From positions 1 to 21,221 of the forward strand of contig WFTA01000026.1 of the NCBI GenBank assembly GCA_015485715.1: 21,221 nt of DNA, written 5' to 3'. This document shows positions 14,532 to 21,221 of the stretch, in pieces. The notes beneath the pieces were generated by a model that ran no database searches, had not been told where the DNA came from, and saw only the letters and a program-made list of their open reading frames with translations. The DNA is from Patescibacteria group bacterium. GTDB taxonomy: Bacteria > Patescibacteriota > Patescibacteriia > WFTA01 > S139-112. How positions within the stretch are numbered: position 1 is the stretch's first letter; each line of letters opens with the position of its first letter. Position numbers and translations under genes: made by a program.

Positions 14532-14841
14532 ATTGCTTACTTGAGGGAATATTGTATAACATAACCAACCGTTCTTTTGAATAAGAAGTATCATTTATTT
14601 GTTTGGTTCCCATATTATCATGATCTGTAAAGCATGTCAGAGAAACAGGTCTAGCTGAAATGATAAATATGGAATAAGTACCTGTTAAACAGAAGCTTTA
14701 TCAATTACTATAAACTGGATATCCTGAATGTTAATTTATATTTTTATCTGGAAGATAGATTAATTTTTTCTCATTTTGATTTCGTCAGGAGAGGAAGATG
14801 AGATGAGGAGAGAGTGTTGGGTGGTAGAGTGAAAAATAAAA

Positions 14842-14889
14842 AAGATCCATCCTCGGGTAAGCGCAAAAATTTTTTAGAGGATGGATCTT
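14842..14889 (+). repeat. 13-bp hairpin containing duplicated leader element, copy 2
   Basis: AAGATCCATCCTC (14842-14854) and GAGGATGGATCTT (14877-14889) are perfectly complementary around a 22-nt loop. The second exact copy of the 22-nt element (14849-14870) forms part of the left arm and most of the loop. No T-tract follows. No ATG opens the corresponding peptide frame, so this copy is not a leader ORF. The remaining leader, 14547-14841, holds no gene. It has a purine-rich stretch near 14788-14832 and no convincing second promoter. Confidence 0.75.
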
Positions 14890-14965
14890 CTGCTCGTATT
14901 GTATCATAAAATTTTGAAAAAATCAACCCTCCACTAAAACAATCAAAACAAAAATAAAAACAAAT

Positions 14966-16381
14966 ATGTCATCTGCAGAAAACAACAAACTAAATCAATT
15001 AATATCCTTAAGTGATGCAACTGAGTATTGCTGTTATTCTCAGGAATATTTATCTCTCCTTGCAAGGAGGGGAAAATTAAAAGCTCAGAAGATAGGCAGG
15101 GTTTGGCATACCAAGCTTATATGGCTTTTTGAATATATTAAACAAAACTCTTCCGATAAAAAGGGGAACTATAAGGGAGAAATTACTCCCAAGTTTTTGG
15201 ATATTTTAATTGAATACAATATTTTACAAAGTTCTGAGACTGAAAACAGCAGGCCTATAGTGTCAGCATCCAAAAGTTATACTGCTTCCACGAGGGTTAA
15301 TGAGAAAAAGGGAAAAGATAAAAGTATTGTGTCTGAAAATTTTCATGTCAAAAAAACTGCAAATATCAAGTTGCCGTCGTTTTTCACTTTATATAAAGAT
15401 AATCTAATATCTTCCATCAAAGAAAGATGGAACCTTGTTACTGGTAGAGCATACAAGCCATTTAGCATGCTGGAAAATAAAATTATCCTTGATTCTTTAA
15501 AAGATGAGATACTTGTTGAGAATATCACACAAAATGATTCCAATCATGGTTATCATCTGTCAATGTTTGGAGTAGTATATGCCAAGTTATTTATCTGGAA
15601 GGAGAGTTTATTGATAAGGTTTAAAATTTTAAGGGAATTGTACTTTGAAAACAAAAATATTTTTCTACTCCCAGCAGTTGTTCCGACTGCATTTCTGCTT
15701 CTTATGTTTACAGGTTTTAACTTTTCCAATGTTAATATATTTCAAGACAGAGAGATGTACACACCTCACAAAATCAACTCCCAGATAGAAGTAAGCAGGC
15801 AGTATATATCGAAACAGATTGCTGAGTTTAATGAAGCTAAAATTGATTTGAAACAAACATTGGTTTATCTAAGCAGTATATTTAGGATTGATTACAAAAG
15901 CAGTAGAGATATTGCTGCTGGCAGGGTATTTAGGAGTACTGCACTGACAGAGAGTAAGTCGTCTGAAAGCAGATATGTATTAGGGGCCAGCACAGTTGAT
16001 TATCAAATTTTATGGAAGAAAAGGGTGTCTTTATGGATATCATCTTTATCAAAAATTATAAATTACAATCACCAGATAGCATATAGAATGCAAAAAAGAA
16101 CCATATATAAACCAAAAAATTTTGCTGTTGTTAAATCATCAATAGATAGAGAAAACGCAGGGCAAACAAAAAAAACAAACATCACGGCTTTGCGGCGTGA
16201 TGGTGTAATAATGATAGAGATACCAAAAGGGATTACAGATGAAGAGATTATATATGAAATTGCGAACAGATTCTCAGATGATGTAGAAATAGATTACAAC
16301 AAAGTTAAAAATTCAGGGATTATATGGCCACGGTTTAGGGATGGATCAGAAGAAGGGTATATATATTTAATTATAAATTAA
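14966..16381 (+). CDS. Membrane-bound HTH protein, likely regulator of the surface locus
   Basis: The 471-residue protein starts with an excisionase/MerR-like winged helix (about 11-60: LISLSDATEYCCYSQEYLSLLARRGKLKAQ, then IGRVWHTK). A long polar linker follows. One membrane helix (about 232-254, IFLLPAVVPTAFLLLMFTG) leads to an extracytoplasmic part of about 215 residues. That part has a helical segment (IEVSRQYISKQIAEFNEAK) and a C-terminal domain (IMIEIPKGITDEEIIYEIANRFS). This is the layout of a one-component transmembrane sensor-regulator: DNA binding inside, sensing outside. It is first in the surface-protein gene group, 21 bp before the next gene, behind the attenuator-like leader. The ligand and target sites are unknown; a structural role is also possible. 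Confidence 0.72.
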   Translation: MSSAENNKLNQLISLSDATEYCCYSQEYLSLLARRGKLKAQKIGRVWHTKLIWLFEYIKQNSSDKKGNYKGEITPKFLDILIEYNILQSSETENSRPIVSASKSYTASTRVNEKKGKDKSIVSENFHVKKTANIKLPSFFTLYKDNLISSIKERWNLVTGRAYKPFSMLENKIILDSLKDEILVENITQNDSNHGYHLSMFGVVYAKLFIWKESLLIRFKILRELYFENKNIFLLPAVVPTAFLLLMFTGFNFSNVNIFQDREMYTPHKINSQIEVSRQYISKQIAEFNEAKIDLKQTLVYLSSIFRIDYKSSRDIAAGRVFRSTALTESKSSESRYVLGASTVDYQILWKKRVSLWISSLSKIINYNHQIAYRMQKRTIYKPKNFAVVKSSIDRENAGQTKKTNITALRRDGVIMIEIPKGITDEEIIYEIANRFSDDVEIDYNKVKNSGIIWPRFRDGSEEGYIYLIIN

Positions 16382-16402
16382 TTTAAAATTAATTAGAAAG
16401 TT

Positions 16403-17068
16403 ATGAGTGAATCCAAGATTGTAAAATTTATTAAAGAATATGTTGCTGTATCGATGATGATATTGGCAGGGTTTTCAATTTTGTTTCCTTTTTATGAATT
16501 TACATTAATTCAAGCAGCTCAGGATACAGATCAAATAGTAGTAACCCAGACAGTTACTGCAGGAATTTCCATGGGTAATTGTGCTGATGTAACTATGACT
16601 GCCTTGACACTGACTCAAAATACTGCAGTTGGAAGCTCTACTTGTGCTGTAACCACCAACAATCAGGCAGGGTACACTCTCTATATAAATGCTGCAGATC
16701 AGCCAGCACTAAGATCTGCTGATACAGGAGAAAGTTTTACAGATTATACTGAAGTCTCCACATCTACTCCTGAGACATGGTCTGTCACCAATGCGTATGA
16801 ATTTGGATTTTCTGTTTTAGGAAATGATGTTGATACAAATAAATGGGGATCTGATGCTGATTGTATATCTACCGCAGATGTGCCAAGTACAACACTTAAA
16901 TGGCAAAGTTTTAAAGGTCAGAGCAATATTGCCATAGCTTCATCTAATTCTGAAACCACACAGTCAGGTACGAATATTACTGTCTGTTATGCTACAGAAC
17001 AGGATACAGTGTTTGCGCCAAGTGGTACTTATACTGCAACAACCACCCTGACTGCAATTACAAATTAA
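16403..17068 (+). CDS. Secreted protein with WxL-like beta domain
   Basis: The 221-residue protein has a signal sequence or anchor (about 11-39, ending LIQAAQ) and a Thr/Ser-rich mature part. Its core NNQAGYTLYINA, SFTDYT, WSV, EFGF and GTYTATTTLTA can be aligned by eye with the second half of the protein encoded at 18057. The two carry the same module. Four cysteines (60, 81, 154, 195) could form two disulfides outside the cell. It resembles the small secreted WxL proteins found with DUF916 partners, but a canonical C-terminal WxL signature is not clear. An AGAAAG purine stretch precedes the ATG. It is followed at 12 bp by the DUF916-like gene. Surface location is inferred. Confidence 0.7.
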   Translation: MSESKIVKFIKEYVAVSMMILAGFSILFPFYEFTLIQAAQDTDQIVVTQTVTAGISMGNCADVTMTALTLTQNTAVGSSTCAVTTNNQAGYTLYINAADQPALRSADTGESFTDYTEVSTSTPETWSVTNAYEFGFSVLGNDVDTNKWGSDADCISTADVPSTTLKWQSFKGQSNIAIASSNSETTQSGTNITVCYATEQDTVFAPSGTYTATTTLTAITN

Positions 17069-17080
17069 GAACCAGACTAT

Positions 17081-18055
17081 ATGAAGATTATATTCCAAAA
17101 AATAATTCCGCAAATATTGTTGATAACAGTATTGACTTTTCCTTTTCAGGGATATGCATATGAAGTAAATGAGGCCAATGTAGATATCAGAGGTGATTTT
17201 GTTTTGGAACAGGCAAAACATCAGTTATTTATGAAACCGGGTGAAAGTAAAACTGTATACATATCTGTTGTAAACAGAACAGACAAGAGATTGAAATTTA
17301 AAGTAGAAGTAGAAGATTTTAAGGGCTCTCGGGATATTGACCAGACTGTAGTTCTGTTAGGACAAGACAGAGGACCATATACCCTAAAGGATTATCTAAA
17401 ACCAGAAGTTGATGAGTTTATTCTTGATTCTAAACAGAGAATAAGGTTTAAAGTAGATGTTTCAATCCCCTATGATGCTCAGCCGGGTGGAAGATATGGA
17501 AGTTTACTTGTTCTAAATCAAGGACCTGTAGATAAGGATGGAAATTTAGAAGCAGGGAATAAAGCAGCAGTTTTGACCAGATTGGGATCTCTGTTTTTTG
17601 TAAGAGTAGAGGGGGATGTTACAGAGAAAGGGAGGATGGAAGATTTTAGACTGTCAAAAGAAAAAAAATTCTATACTCAAGGACCTGTAGAATTTGAAAT
17701 ACTTTATTCAAACGACGGAAACGTGCACCTGACACCGTATGGAAATATTACAATTAAAAATATGCTGGGACGAGAGGTCGGTATGATAGAGGTTGATCCG
17801 TTTTTTGTCCTGCCTGACTCACTTAGAGCACGAGTTGTAAAATGGGACAGGGGGTTTTTGTTTGGCAGGTATACAGCCATAGCCAGTATTAAAAGAGGAT
17901 ACTTGTCTAATGAAGAAGTTATGGATACAGCAAGTGTAAGTTTCTGGGTTATACCGTGGATCTGGATAATTGTTGTTTTGGTTGGGATTTTGTTGGTCGT
18001 ATTTATTATAGGATTTTTCAGGAGTAGATTTGAAATTAAAAGAAAAAGGTCGTAG
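17081..18055 (+). CDS. DUF916-like (WxL-interacting type) membrane-anchored surface protein
   Basis: The 324-residue protein has a signal peptide (1-26, ending GYAYE). Its first Ig-like domain opens with FVLEQAKHQLFMKPGESKTV and YISVVNRTDKRLKFKVEVED. A second beta domain around 200-285 (GPVEFEILYSNDGNVHLTPYG) follows. A C-terminal membrane helix (about 289-313) ends in the basic tail RSRFEIKRKRS. This layout matches the WxL-interacting proteins of Firmicutes, which bind WxL proteins and the cell wall. The GGRYGSLLVLNQ block is typical of the family. It is flanked on both sides by genes for related secreted modules, which supports a partner role. The downstream gene starts 1 bp after the stop. 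Confidence 0.78.
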   Translation: MKIIFQKIIPQILLITVLTFPFQGYAYEVNEANVDIRGDFVLEQAKHQLFMKPGESKTVYISVVNRTDKRLKFKVEVEDFKGSRDIDQTVVLLGQDRGPYTLKDYLKPEVDEFILDSKQRIRFKVDVSIPYDAQPGGRYGSLLVLNQGPVDKDGNLEAGNKAAVLTRLGSLFFVRVEGDVTEKGRMEDFRLSKEKKFYTQGPVEFEILYSNDGNVHLTPYGNITIKNMLGREVGMIEVDPFFVLPDSLRARVVKWDRGFLFGRYTAIASIKRGYLSNEEVMDTASVSFWVIPWIWIIVVLVGILLVVFIIGFFRSRFEIKRKRS

Positions 18056-18056
18056 T

Positions 18057-18797
18057 ATGAGGAGATTTTCTACAATTATTACTCTAGTATTGCTGGTACC
18101 CGGTATGGTGTGGGCTGCTATGGCAAGTCCCAATTATAAAATTCAGAGCGATGTGATAAGTTTTGGTGGCTCAAGATCTACCTCGACAAATTTTAATTTG
18201 GAAGATACGGCAGGAGAGGTTGCAACTGGTAGATCTGCCAGCACTGGCTATAAGCTCAATGCAGGGTTTTGGCAGATGCAAGTTACCTATATCTCTATAT
18301 CAGCTGCAAGTGATGTTACTCTGTCGCCTGCAATAAACGGTTTAACAGGAGGTGTAGGAAATGGTACGGCAAGCTGGACAGTGGTAACTGATAATCCTGC
18401 AGGATATGAATTGTATGTAAGAGCAAATTCGTCTCCTGCTATGACTGACGGATTGGGAAACAGTTTTGGTGATTATACTCCGGCAGGAACTGATCCTGAT
18501 TATAGCTGGTCTGTCCCTGCAACAACATCTGAATTTGGATTCACACCTGAAGGTGTTGATATTGTTCAAAAGTACAGAGATGACGGGGTAAATTGTAATA
18601 CAGGAAATCTGGATACACAAGATGCCTGTTGGAATGGATTTAGTACTAGTGATGAATTAGTGGCAAAAAGAACCTCATCCAATCATCCGTCAGGTACAAG
18701 TACAACAGTGAAATTCAGGGCAGAATCAGGAAATCAGAATATACAGGTAGATGGTGTATACACTGCTACGATTATAGTAACAGTTCTACCGTTGTGA
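18057..18797 (+). CDS. Secreted two-module protein, paralogous to the 16403 product
   Basis: ATG 18057 was chosen over an upstream in-frame ATG (18030). It has a purine-rich AAAAAGG 8-9 nt before it, lies 1 bp after the preceding stop, and gives a clean signal peptide (1-20, MVWA end). The first module (about 24-75) has SPNYKIQSDVISFGGSRSTS and GYKLNAGFW, a motif type I associate with surface proteins of uncultured candidate-phylum bacteria. The second (about 78-246) is related to the 16403 product: NPAGYELYVRA, SFGDYT, WSV, EFGF, GVYTATIIVT. It ends with TGA, then 1 bp, then the next ATG, so three consecutive genes are tightly coupled. Function unknown; adhesion or envelope structure is the likely class. 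Confidence 0.7.
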   Translation: MRRFSTIITLVLLVPGMVWAAMASPNYKIQSDVISFGGSRSTSTNFNLEDTAGEVATGRSASTGYKLNAGFWQMQVTYISISAASDVTLSPAINGLTGGVGNGTASWTVVTDNPAGYELYVRANSSPAMTDGLGNSFGDYTPAGTDPDYSWSVPATTSEFGFTPEGVDIVQKYRDDGVNCNTGNLDTQDACWNGFSTSDELVAKRTSSNHPSGTSTTVKFRAESGNQNIQVDGVYTATIIVTVLPL

Positions 18798-18798
18798 T

Positions 18799-20220
18799 AT
18801 GAAGATAGCAGGTAGAAATACATGGATAGTGATTGTGATGGTAATAATATTTGTTCTTTCCAATATAGCCTATGGAGCTCAAAGTTCGGATTCTGTAATC
18901 ATCACTCAGTCAGTCGCAAACTGTAATAATGATGGTGTATGCGATAGTTTTGAGAATTATAATGTCTGTCCTAATGATTGTTCTGCTCCTACCAGCACTC
19001 CTCCAGCTGTACCTCCTCCTCCGGCAGGTGGTGGAGGGTTTACAGAAAGGCCGTCAATCAGATTTGAAATATCCGATGTAAGTATAGATACTGATACAGA
19101 TTCTGTCACTATTATGGTGTATACAAATAAAATAGCCAGTGTGAATCTTGAATGGGGTGATAGTATGGGATATGGAAATACACTGTTGAGCACGGATTTA
19201 AAAGTGATTCATAATTTTTTTATTGATAATTTAGAGGCGGATACACCCTATTATTATCGTATCAGAGCTACAAGTATAGATAATGAGACAGCTGAATACA
19301 AGGGGGCTTTTAGAACAAAGACAGTGAGAAAGGAGAAGGTGGTTCTTAATGTGCTTGACTTTAAGGCTATTGCTCGTGATTCAGATATAGAGCTTGTCTG
19401 GAGAAATCCCAAGGATGAAAATTTTGAAGGAGTAAGAATAGTTAGATCAGATAAATTTTTTCCCATAGATCCATATGCAGGAAAAGTTGTTTTTGAAGGC
19501 AGGGGAAACAGGTATGCGGATACAGATGTTGAGATTGGAAAAGTGTATTTTTATACAGCATTTAGCTTTGACAGCAATGGAAATTTTTCATCAGGGGCTA
19601 TTGCACAAGCTATGATTGTTAGAAAACCTTTAGAAGAGGTTGTTGTTGATGATGAGGGTGATGTGGTAGAGTCTCCTACACTATATCCGCCATTTAATAT
19701 TTTAGAGGTAATAGAGGATTCTCCTATAGTAAGTCCTGAAATAGACAAATTATCACTTAGAGATTTTGATATTATCCAAAGAGGTCATTTGATAGAACCT
19801 GTTAAGGGAAAAGTGATAGTGGATGTAGAGAAACCTTTTAAGATAAGAATATCTTATAATAAGGTTCCTGAGGTGCTCAAGAGTATAATAGTGAGAATAT
19901 ATAAAGATCAAAACAAAAAGGAAAAAATATCATTCCTGCTCAGGGTTGATGACAAAAAAACAGAGTATAAGGCAACGGTGGCCCCTCTGGAAGATGTTGG
20001 TATTTATGATATGGAGATATATGTACTTGATTTCAAGCATAGGAAATTAAAAGTACTTACAGGAAGTATAGTTGGTGTAAGACAGGCAGGAGTTAAATCA
20101 GGTGCAACAGAGGAAATATATGATTTAGAAGGAATTGGAGTATATACATCAATGTTGTTTCTGAGTCTAATTTTAATATTAATATTATATAGGATTATAA
20201 AAAAAATGTTAGTTGTATAA
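18799..20220 (+). CDS. Cell-surface protein with Cys motif, Fn3-like domains and C-terminal anchor
   Basis: The 473-residue protein has a signal peptide (1-27, NIAYGA). A four-cysteine motif follows (C42, C48, C57, C61: NCNNDGVCDSFENYNVCPND), of the 'DGVCD..E....CP.DC' type seen in surface proteins of archaea and candidate-phylum bacteria, perhaps metal-binding. A Pro-rich linker (PPAVPPPPAGGGG) leads to two fibronectin-III-like domains (about 85-175, with YYYRIRATS; about 183-275, with VYFYTAFSFDSNGN). An acidic stretch, another beta domain (about 330-435) and a C-terminal membrane helix (about 449-468) with a basic end complete it. No enzyme motif is visible. It begins 1 bp after the preceding stop and is probably a displayed adhesion or scaffold protein. 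Confidence 0.72.
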   Translation: MKIAGRNTWIVIVMVIIFVLSNIAYGAQSSDSVIITQSVANCNNDGVCDSFENYNVCPNDCSAPTSTPPAVPPPPAGGGGFTERPSIRFEISDVSIDTDTDSVTIMVYTNKIASVNLEWGDSMGYGNTLLSTDLKVIHNFFIDNLEADTPYYYRIRATSIDNETAEYKGAFRTKTVRKEKVVLNVLDFKAIARDSDIELVWRNPKDENFEGVRIVRSDKFFPIDPYAGKVVFEGRGNRYADTDVEIGKVYFYTAFSFDSNGNFSSGAIAQAMIVRKPLEEVVVDDEGDVVESPTLYPPFNILEVIEDSPIVSPEIDKLSLRDFDIIQRGHLIEPVKGKVIVDVEKPFKIRISYNKVPEVLKSIIVRIYKDQNKKEKISFLLRVDDKKTEYKATVAPLEDVGIYDMEIYVLDFKHRKLKVLTGSIVGVRQAGVKSGATEEIYDLEGIGVYTSMLFLSLILILILYRIIKKMLVV

Positions 20221-20326
20221 AAATAGTGTATAAATTAACAACCATACTGTTTTATATAAATTTTTCCGAGAAAAGAATAGATAAAACGCAAGGAAAAATA
20301 GTAGTGTAGAATAAAACAAAAATAAA

Positions 20327-21221
20327 ATGAAAAGGTCAAATATAAAAACAAAAATAACATCTCAAATATTAATAGTACTGATGGTAGTGAACCAGATGCT
20401 GTTTGCTGGTGTTGGTTTTGGTTTTGTAAATACAGCAAAAGCAGCATTTACACCCCAGATTAATTATCAGGGTAAACTCACAGATGCATCAGATGTAGCT
20501 GTTGCTGACGGCAATTATAACATGAGGTTTAGATTGTGCAGTGATTCCTCTTGTAATAGTGTAGTATGGACAGAGACATATTGTTTTTCTCCTGATAATG
20601 GTGCAACCTGTGACGGCACAGGCACAGACCAGAGGATATCTGTTATCAATGGGATATTTAGCGTGATGCTGGGAAGTATATCGTCATTGTCAGGGGTTGA
20701 TTTTAATCAAAATCTGTGGCTGGGAGTTGAAATAGGAGGATCTGGCACAACCCCTGTATGGGACGGTGAGATGACTCCAAGGAAAAGACTGGGAGCAGTC
20801 CCTGCTGCGTTTGTTGCAGATACACTTGATGGTATAGATTCTACTTCATTTTTAAGGTCAGATCAGGCTGATACGATGTCAGCCAATTCAGCTTCTACTT
20901 TATTGTCTGTAAATCAGACAGGTACAGGAAATATATTTGAAGCACAGGATGGCGGTAGCAGTGTGTTTACCATTAAAGATGGTGGACAGATTGGTGTTGC
21001 CACCACCACACCTCAAGCCAACCTCTCAGTTGCCCCAGCTGCAGGAGCTCTCACAGGAAACCAGCTCATATTCCAAGTTGCCACTACAACATCAGTTGGC
21101 ACAATTACAAACTCTCTGGTCGTGACAGCTGCAGGAAATGTAGGTATAGGTACAGTGAATCCACAGTATGCATTGGATATATCAGGCGCATTGAGAGTAT
21201 CTGGCGCAACTATATTAAACA
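20327..21221 (+). CDS. Large secreted repeat protein, N-terminal part (runs off the window)
   Basis: The frame opens at ATG 20327 and has no stop before the window end (298 full codons). The signal peptide (about 10-40) ends NTAKAAF. The mature protein starts FTPQINYQGKLTDASDVAVA, then NYNMRFRLC and a DFNQNLWLGVEI segment. This head domain recurs before tail-fibre-like repeats in secreted proteins of candidate-phylum bacteria. From about residue 205 the sequence turns into repeats with VFTIKDGGQIGVATTTPQA and GNVGIGTVNPQYALDISGAL, resembling phage tail-fibre and adhesin stalks. The A-rich core AAAACAAAAATAAAA directly abuts the start, as in the leader ORF and the HTH gene. Full length and any C-terminal anchor or chaperone domain are unknown. 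Confidence 0.8.
   Translation, partial: MKRSNIKTKITSQILIVLMVVNQMLFAGVGFGFVNTAKAAFTPQINYQGKLTDASDVAVADGNYNMRFRLCSDSSCNSVVWTETYCFSPDNGATCDGTGTDQRISVINGIFSVMLGSISSLSGVDFNQNLWLGVEIGGSGTTPVWDGEMTPRKRLGAVPAAFVADTLDGIDSTSFLRSDQADTMSANSASTLLSVNQTGTGNIFEAQDGGSSVFTIKDGGQIGVATTTPQANLSVAPAAGALTGNQLIFQVATTTSVGTITNSLVVTAAGNVGIGTVNPQYALDISGALRVSGATILN

Noticed and set aside
14842..14889. Second leader hairpin as an intrinsic terminator
   Set aside because: The stem is strong but is not followed by a T-tract (CTGCTCG follows). It was annotated as a structured repeat instead.
18030..18056. Upstream ATG for the secreted protein at 18057
   Set aside because: It overlaps the preceding gene and places charged residues before a good signal peptide. 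The later ATG has a purine-rich site before it and 1-bp spacing.

Overview
The window looks like a piece of a low-GC genome from the Candidate Phyla Radiation (Patescibacteria, Parcubacteria-like). This is an inference from gene style, not from a marker tree. The supporting signs are a compact housekeeping set on mixed strands, tRNA genes without an encoded CCA, a UvrC that ends before its C-terminal helix-hairpin-helix domain, a stand-alone PilB-like ATPase, a small GIY-YIG protein next to palindromic repeats at a tRNA end, and large secreted proteins with GNVGIGT-type repeats. The standard genetic code fits: TGA is used as a stop (for example at 18795-18797) and Trp is TGG.

Positions 1-13.1 kb are housekeeping. 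A truncated tRNA-Tyr (minus) faces a PilB/GspE-like ATPase (plus). Then on the minus strand come trpS and an RNase J gene, two tRNAs (Val, Leu) with a good sigma70 promoter, a membrane-anchored family-5 substrate-binding protein, secG and uvrC. On the plus strand follow a 397-nt tmRNA gene (ssrA), the infC-rpmI-rplT operon with a terminator, and tRNA-Asp. The 3' end of tRNA-Asp runs straight into a family of GCTTCGCCGAAGC palindromes next to a GIY-YIG nuclease gene. smpB and argS (minus, almost overlapping) close this part; smpB encodes the partner of the tmRNA 2 kb away.

Positions 13.12-13.90 kb hold no gene but are packed with palindromes and bounded by an 11-bp inverted repeat. Three tandem TATAAT-type elements then lead into a small membrane protein.

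Positions 14.37 kb to the window end form one surface-protein locus on the plus strand. It begins with a perfect-consensus promoter (TTGACA-17-TATAAT), a 12-codon leader ORF whose stop codon lies in the left arm of an intrinsic terminator, and a sequence element repeated 382 bp downstream. Next come a helix-turn-helix protein with one membrane segment, a secreted beta-rich protein, a DUF916-like membrane-anchored protein, a second secreted protein with a module related to the first, a fibronectin-III-like cell-surface protein, and the start of a large secreted repeat protein that runs off the window. The arrangement resembles the WxL / WxL-interacting-protein clusters of Firmicutes: small secreted proteins made with a DUF916 partner. 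Here a membrane-bound DNA-binding protein and an apparent attenuator sit in front. This locus and its leader are the best candidates for an undescribed system in the window.
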